Origin: Haliotis asinina
Lineage: Eukaryota > Mollusca > Gastropoda > Lepetellida > Haliotidae
Length of the DNA: 64,000 nt
NCBI RefSeq assembly: GCF_037392515.1
Contig: NC_090291.1
Span: forward strand, 14,889,001 to 14,953,000
Direction of reading: 5' to 3'
Shown piece by piece: positions 59,345 to 64,000 of the stretch (the stretch's first letter is position 1; each line of letters opens with the position of its first letter). The notes beneath the pieces were generated by a model, which worked only from the letters and a program-made list of their open reading frames with translations, was not told where the DNA came from and searched no databases. Position numbers and translations under genes: made by a program.

Positions 59345-59784
59345 CAGCAGCAGTGGTGCTGGTGGTGGTGGTAGTGGTGGTAATGGTGGTGGTAGTGGTA
59401 GTGTTAGTGGTAGTGGTACTAGTCTTCAATAACCTAGACTTGTCGAAAGAGGTGACTAAAGAGAACGGGTGGTCAGACTCACTAATTCATTGCGGATTGA
59501 TGCATGTCATAGTATCCCAACTGCATCAATCGTTGCCCATGACCAAATTACACACTGCCGTAATGTGAGTTACCTCCCTTCCTCAACTTTCCCCCGCATC
59601 ATCATGACACACACCTGTCCCCTGCTTACCTGTTGGTCGATGATGGAGGAAATATGACAACAAAGGAATCTCCGGATAAATCCTCGGGGGTGAGGCTGGA
59701 CGGCGTCTGTATCCCTTGCCGTCGCATCCCTTCAGCAATGGCAGCCATTGTGTCGGTGTACGACGGGGGACTCTCTTCCTCCAT
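55324..59784 (-). CDS. Uncharacterised protein with PPxY motifs and two fibronectin-III-like domains (complement join 59784-59630, 58408-57587, 55999-55324)
   Basis: Three coding exons on the minus strand join in phase (2 and 2) through four good splice sites and give 550 residues plus stop, from ATG at 59784 to TAA at 55324. There is no signal peptide or membrane segment, so the protein is probably intracellular. Visible layout: acidic N-terminus with PPSY at 6-9; PPAY at 71-74; a long Ser/Pro/Asp-rich region to about 200; FN3-like domain 1 at about 205-325 ending GPWSEEFKVHF; a charged segment 331-358; an Ala/Thr/Ser/Pro repeat at 364-401; FN3-like domain 2 at about 413-543 ending GPWSDTVRIHV. 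PPxY motifs are known ligands of WW domains, for example in Nedd4-type ubiquitin ligases and Yap/Taz. A link to ubiquitin ligase or trafficking partners is inference only. I recognise the folds, not the family. Confidence 0.85.
55774..55889 (-). repeat. Coding minisatellite in the PPxY/FN3-like gene
   Basis: An 18-bp unit encodes an Ala-Thr-Ser-Ala-Pro-Ser type hexapeptide. Three near-perfect copies are followed by degenerate ones (residues 364-401). All units keep the reading frame, and the result is a flexible, potentially O-glycosylated or phosphorylated linker between the charged segment and the second FN3-like domain. Confidence 0.8.
56571..56690 (+). mobile_element. SINE family A, head missing
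   Basis: Starts inside the B box (TTGTCGATTCCCCACATTG), with linker CCCATTTCTGGTGTCCCCTG, body and ATACTCATTTAT tail. Inside an intron of the PPxY/FN3-like gene. Confidence 0.78.
56770..57052 (+). repeat. 25-bp minisatellite, about 11 copies
   Basis: The unit has the pattern CTTGCCCTCSACATTTACA followed by rCTGTC. Eleven tandem copies differ by a few substitutions and 1-bp slips. It lies in the second intron of the minus-strand PPxY/FN3-like gene. The frames open through it are side effects of the repeat. Confidence 0.92.
57194..57342 (-). mobile_element. SINE family A, B box deleted
   Basis: GTGAGTTAGTGAGCG tail side, CTCTTTTAGCAATGTTGCAG body, CACCAGAAATGGGCTTCACG linker and TTTAACCACTAGGCAACTCC head; the GGTTCGATTCC part is lost. 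Same orientation as the host gene. Confidence 0.78.
57587..58408 (-). CDS. PPxY/FN3-like protein, second coding exon (linker plus first FN3-like domain)
   Basis: The acceptor is TTAAGTTACAG|A and its first base completes the split Arg codon. The exon encodes PPAY (residues 71-74), a disordered-looking Ser/Pro/Asp-rich linker, and the first FN3-like domain. Conserved strand residues include MEIRWRVP, YVVETHW, IGHAKWAL, MWFRVRAVDG and GPWSEEFKVHF. The donor is AAT|GTAAGT, splitting a Met codon after HFTE. The frame continues 24 codons upstream of the acceptor, but that sequence is intronic. Confidence 0.85.
58788..58953 (+). mobile_element. Dispersed repeat B, partial
   Basis: CATGGTCTGTAAATAGCGGG, GACAATTCAGTGACTTCATG, CGGCGAACCTGACCATCAGA and TTTCCGAAGACTAATTCTAT. 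In the first intron of the minus-strand gene, in opposite orientation to it. Confidence 0.75.
59080..59424 (+). repeat. Triplet array, GTG/GTA/GCG with a pure GTA core
   Basis: The array mixes GTGGTA hexamers, GTGGCG and a pure (GTA)n core near 59298-59343. It lies in the first intron of the minus-strand PPxY/FN3-like gene and abuts a minus-oriented fragment of dispersed repeat B at 59425. G-rich on the plus strand. Confidence 0.94.
59425..59550 (-). mobile_element. Dispersed repeat B, 3' half next to triplet array
   Basis: Inverse: TCTTCAATAACC, GTCGAAAGAGGTGACTAAAG, GGGTGGTCAGACTC and GCATGTCATAGTATCCCAAC. The array at 59080 joins precisely at the element's 3' end. Confidence 0.75.
59630..59784 (-). 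CDS. PPxY/FN3-like protein, first coding exon
   Basis: The ATG at 59784-59782 opens MEEESPPSYTDTMAAIAEG and 51 codons run to a CAG|GTAAGC donor, leaving two bases (AG) of an Arg codon. PPSY at residues 6-9 is a WW-ligand-type motif. I see no good acceptor just upstream, so this may be the true first coding exon preceded by 5' UTR. A later in-frame Met at residue 13 would lose the PPSY motif. Confidence 0.78.
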
Positions 59785-62045
59785 ATCGTATCTTCAGCTT
59801 TTGCGGATGTTTTGTAAAGCCATCATGAATTATGTCATAGTGAATGAATATATCACATAACACAGGTTAACATGAAGCACTGATTATTTGTATCCTAAGA
59901 ATAGTGATTTTTTTTCATAATATAGGTAATTACATTCAAAAACCTGTCCGTGTGTATGACGTATCTCATATTAGTTATATTATTAGTAAACATTTAAGAT
60001 GTAAATATTAAGTACAAAAAAAAACACCGACGTCACAGTAGCATTATAATTTCTCTTCTGTCACTATTAAAACACTTTAGAATCACATAAACAGACTCAT
60101 AATATTTATATCGTTTCACTGTTAGTACATAACAAGGGTTACTCACATTCATCAATTTAAAACAAACTTAATAAATGACTTACTGAATATGTGATGCGTT
60201 GAATCCAATGATGGTGAATATACAGTCCTAAGTATAGACACAATGTAAAGGACACTGTCTTATCTTGACGCATTCTTGCGCAACCTTGTCTGTACGCAGC
60301 TTCGCGAACAACTTCTGAAAACGTTGGAGACACTCCCACTTACAGCTCAGCGCATTCACATTGATTCAAAACAAGGTCAAGGTTGTCCTTGCTTTACAAT
60401 CTTATGTTTGCTTTTACACTTACTCAGTGAAACATTCACGTGGCGACACCGTCAGAAAATAAATATTCTTCGACGATATCATAATAGTGACGGAGAGAGT
60501 TAAACTTTGCATTCTTTTCTCTCACACAGAAATTGTATTGAAACCTTGAATTACACATGATGTGTAACGATGGTTTCGCAATTTAAATAAACATTATGAA
60601 ATAGAGCCCTCTGATTTAGACGAGTGTCTGTTTTGAGCTGACCTGTCAGCTGAGGTCCATTTCACGTCGATAAACACAAGGTGTTGCCATTGCAGAGAGG
60701 TCAGGCATGGCCACTGAACTTTGACCCAAAAGACGCTTGCGCCGGAAATGAACTTTAGTGAGCGTGTAGGTAAAACTGCTGGACCCTTGTTTTTGATTGT
60801 ACACCGAGGTGTAAGATGGATTGGTCTCTCAGTATAATTGAGAGACGCGTGTGTCCAATTATTAATCCTCCAGTAATTATATATTTGTATTTAATTTTGA
60901 TAACACTGACGGTCTGTCCTGGCCTTGTCTTGGGTCCTGGCCTTGTCTTGGGCCTTGGGTCAGGGGTTCGAACCGATCGACTGTGATTCCGTAGATATCA
61001 AGGCAAGCTTACTGAAAGGGTGTGATTACTGTGCTGCGCTTGTCATGCTTACGAGTTATCGGTAACATTTTGTAACTGCCGTTATCAGCAATGCTTGACA
61101 TATTATTAATCTGTTAATCACGTGTTTGTTATGGGGCGGATGTTCGGCACTGACGTTGTAGAGTTTTATTTGCGATGTTACATGGAAGTACTATCATGTG
61201 TATTTAGGATTTCGTGTTACAAATAAAAACTGGCGTAGTAACCAGAGACGTGTGGAATAATTTATTTAGATATTGCCTGCAAGAATTTACCGTTGCCTCT
61301 CTGTTCACGGATGATCAGAGTTTGAAGTTGGGCGAAATCTGACGGAACGAGACACTCCTCTACCATCACAGTGTATCGGGATTTATTTGGTACAAGTCCT
61401 AGAGTTTTCCAGATTGTTGAATTGGATCCAGATTTGGGAGGAATGTTTGGATAAACGATCAGTGGTGATCAGCGACAATCAATGGCAAAGTTGTGTCATC
61501 TGGCATCATTTTGACTTGACATCAAAAACTTCCGATTAAAGGACAACGGCACAAAAAGGTGCCACCGTCATCGGTTAAAATTGTGCTAATCTGCTAAATC
61601 TGGGGTACTGTCAAAGCAGGGCGTAGAGAGATTCCAGAATGCCTATTTAGGGCTTTGGGTTTACAGAAATGGCTACGCGGAAGAGAATATGGTGTGGTTC
61701 ATGGACCGTGAGACAGACATATGGTATCACGGTAGCGTTACTATATATTTCCCTGAACCAGTCTACAGCAGTAATATGTATACCTGCCACAAGACTGCAT
61801 CGTATTCATCTTATTCAATACAAGGCACATGGACACTATGGCAACTAGATCAGATAACCAAACAGAAACCAGTACCTGTTGTATTCGAGCACAAACCAAA
61901 ACATGTTTGAGAAGTCCTAGGTCAACCTGAACTGTATTTACACGAAAATGTAATTACATGTTTTGTCTGTTACCACGTACTGAAATATATTGGTTGTTGA
62001 ACGTGTCAAAATAGCCCGGATATTTTGTTGTTTGTTTATTTGATG
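59785..62045. other. Probable upstream region of the PPxY/FN3-like gene; no further gene seen
   Basis: AT-rich sequence upstream of the ATG at 59784. The minus-strand promoter should lie here, but no TATA or CpG-rich patch stands out. A direct repeat of GGTCCTGGCCTTGTCTTGGG-like sequence is at about 60917-60960. Confidence 0.45.
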
Positions 62046-62182
62046 GAAGACTTGATCCTCAGTAACTCATGGTTGTAGTGTGAGGCGACTAACGAGATTT
62101 GGGGGTTACGGCTCACTTACATGGGTGACACATGTCATCGTATCCCAACTACGTAGAATGAGGCTCATGCTGATGATCACTT
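62046..62182 (-). mobile_element. Dispersed repeat B, 3' half
   Basis: Inverse: CCTCAGTAACTCATGGTTGT, GAGGCGACTAACGAGATTTG, GGTGACACATGTCATCGTAT and GAGGCTCATGCTGATGATCA. Confidence 0.75.
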
Positions 62183-62451
62183 CCACTCTTTCCACAAATG
62201 GTCTTCTCTCTTAAAGGGAGTATTCTGCCTGGTAATAAACCATGGTCGGTACATTGACAGTGGATCGACTCTTAAAGGCACAAAATGTATCTTACGAAAT
62301 CGATGACTACAGAATGGTAGTAAATATATGTTTGGGTTTTTACCCTTTTATTTGTTTGTTTTTTCAATTATATTAATCTTCATAATTACGATCCGATCCT
62401 TTACATGCAAAAGTGGTTCCTGACATTTGAAAACTGCATTTCAACAGGTCC

Positions 62452-62453
<2 letters not shown>

Positions 62454-62536
<83 letters not shown>
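62454..62536 (+). repeat. (GT)n microsatellite, about 41 units
   Basis: A pure GT run of 83 bases, alternating purine-pyrimidine and so able to adopt Z-DNA; no coding context. Confidence 0.97.
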
Positions 62537-62537
<1 letters not shown>

Positions 62538-63010
62538 TTACAAATATAGTAAGAATTAGCAGGAATCGAAGATGAGGTCGAGACTGCCTGATATTCGACA
62601 TATCCTTCGATATTTTGACTGGAGTCAGCCATACGTACTCACAGCTCCATACAGCACTATGTGATTAAGGAAATGTAACTTAAGCACTATTGTCATGAAT
62701 GAGTATAGTGAGTGTTACGTGAAGGGGAAGTCCGAGCCGGAAACACGTGCCATACATGTTTGCAAATATAGAGACAACAGCGGGTCTAGGTTGTAATTGT
62801 ATCGTCTCAAATCTGTAACGTGAAGGTAGATCGGAGCATGAGGTGGAAAACGAAGGAGTGGCGGTTCATTACAGTAACCTGGTTACAGATACCCAAACAT
62901 TCTCATATGGTATGCGGTATTAACAACGTGGTGACGAAAATATATGTATATTGTGTTGTGTGCAGGTCCATTTCGAACCGTGCATGCATACATAGCTAGT
63001 TTACGAACGC

Positions 63011-63140
63011 GTGAGTGGATGAGTAAATATCGTTTAACGTGGCTCTTACGAATATTCAAGAAATATCGCGGCGGGGGACACCTCAAATGGGTTCCATTCA
63101 CTGTTCTCATTATGGGGAATTGAACCCGGGTCTTCGCAAC
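63011..63140 (-). mobile_element. SINE family A, head missing
   Basis: TTTAACGTGGCTCTTACGAA body, GGCGGGGGACACCTCAAATG linker, and GAATTGAACCCGGGTCTTCG, the inverse B box. Confidence 0.75.
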
Positions 63141-63165
63141 AGAGACAACTGTACAATAATTCCGT

Positions 63166-63410
63166 TAATATTTATATATCGTCACACAGTGGGTACAAGT
63201 TGTGAGTGACTGAGTTTGGTATTAAGACACTTTTATCAATATTAAAACAAGATCATGGTTTGGGACACCAGAAATGGGTTTCACACCCTGTAACGTGACG
63301 AACGAACGATTAAACCACGGGACTAACATAACGCCCCTGAACACAAATAGGGTGTGCGTAATATATCGTCACATACTGGCTACAAGTAGCGAGTGACTGG
63401 TAGAACAGGA
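63166..63410 (+). repeat. Duplicated segment flanking a SINE
   Basis: TATATCGTCACAYASTGG, then CTACAAGT and GCGAGTGACTG-like sequence, occur at 63170-63215 and at 63360-63402, on either side of the minus-strand SINE at 63201-63342. Confidence 0.65.
63201..63342 (-). mobile_element. SINE family A, B box deleted
   Basis: GTGAGTGACTGAGTTTGG tail side, diverged body, GGGACACCAGAAATGGGTTT linker and a degenerate head ATTAAACCACGGGACTAAC. Confidence 0.72.
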
Positions 63411-64000
63411 TTACCTGACGTGACCCCTTCTAGGGTTTGTTATACTCAGTAGAGCGGTGCACCGAATCCTACTGAGACTAAGTTTACTTAGACTGAACAT
63501 CATCAATAAAAAATCTATTAAGCGTTTCTAAAGGTGCATTGTTGACAAATTAGCAGAGGCACACGAACGCAGCCGTCCATTGCACATTCTGCTGTGAAGA
63601 GTTGCATGCGAGGATGTGCCAGGATCTGCCGCTGTAACGTCACTTTTTTCAACACCGTATCCGCTTTCGCCAAAGCGATAAACGTAACGATTTCTCACTA
63701 AAGTCTTTCCTATTTAACAAGTCATAATATAAATGAAAATCAACAGCAAATATTATACTGACCGAAACAAATAAGGATACGTCACTTCATCGCTGCGTTC
63801 CTCTTTTATTCTCATATTCTCACAACCCATGCGATACACATTTTGTGAACAAATCTGGAAAAGAATAATGGACCACTTGTGCTTTCATGTCTTCCCTTAT
63901 TTTTTTTACTCAGTATACAAGGCATCTCAATTTGTCTTTATCTTTAAGTAACACGTAAAAGAGTCATGGACGATACCGAAACATCCTACCCACGGTTCAA

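Larger units (their letters stand above)
62537..64000. other. No gene recognised (right end of window)
   Basis: AT-rich sequence with the two minus-strand SINEs and their flanking duplication, otherwise without recognised content. Confidence 0.5.

Noticed and set aside
61689..61910. 73-codon frame with an aromatic-rich sequence
   Set aside because: Short, with no splice context and no family resemblance; not enough to call a gene.

Overview
This is eukaryotic DNA from an animal, most likely a marine gastropod mollusc and plausibly an abalone (Haliotis). The evidence is spliced genes with GT-AG introns of up to 13 kb, AT-rich intergenic DNA, many copies of a tRNA-headed SINE ending in an ACTC tail, dozens of fragments of a second dispersed repeat, and abundant micro- and minisatellites. 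The abalone assignment is inference from the look of these repeats and could not be tested by a search.

Two protein-coding genes are supported. The first, on the plus strand, is an APCDD1-type gene (secreted or membrane-tethered Wnt inhibitor). Three exons are visible at 7368-7521, 20158-20782 and 30669-31442. Their phases match (2, then 0) and together they encode about 516 residues with two APCDD1 domains and a hydrophobic C-terminus. The exon carrying the start codon and signal peptide was not found. The second, on the minus strand, is a complete three-exon coding region (59784-59630, 58408-57587, 55999-55324). It encodes a predicted 550-residue intracellular protein with two PPxY-type motifs, an Ala/Thr/Ser/Pro repeat linker and two fibronectin-type-III-like domains. 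I do not recognise a named family for it. The genes are convergent and about 24 kb apart.

Layout: 1-7367 is upstream sequence with repeats and a rearranged repeat next to the first visible APCDD1 exon. 7522-20157 and 20783-30668 are APCDD1 introns with SINEs, minisatellites, a LINE reverse-transcriptase relic and a foldback element. 31443-46350 is intergenic and includes a hairpin transposon with a perfect 8-bp target duplication nested in a Tc1/mariner-like MITE. 46353-52301 is a 6-kb G-rich triplet-based minisatellite. 52302-55323 holds triplet arrays embedded in SINEs. 55324-59784 is the FN3-like gene. 59785-64000 shows no recognisable gene.

The strongest points for a second look are the 6-kb array with its shared end motifs, the nested fresh hairpin element, the recurrent junction of triplet arrays with dispersed repeats (all G-rich on the plus strand), and the uncharacterised PPxY/FN3 gene. 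I found no rRNA, functional tRNA, CRISPR or prokaryotic-type feature.
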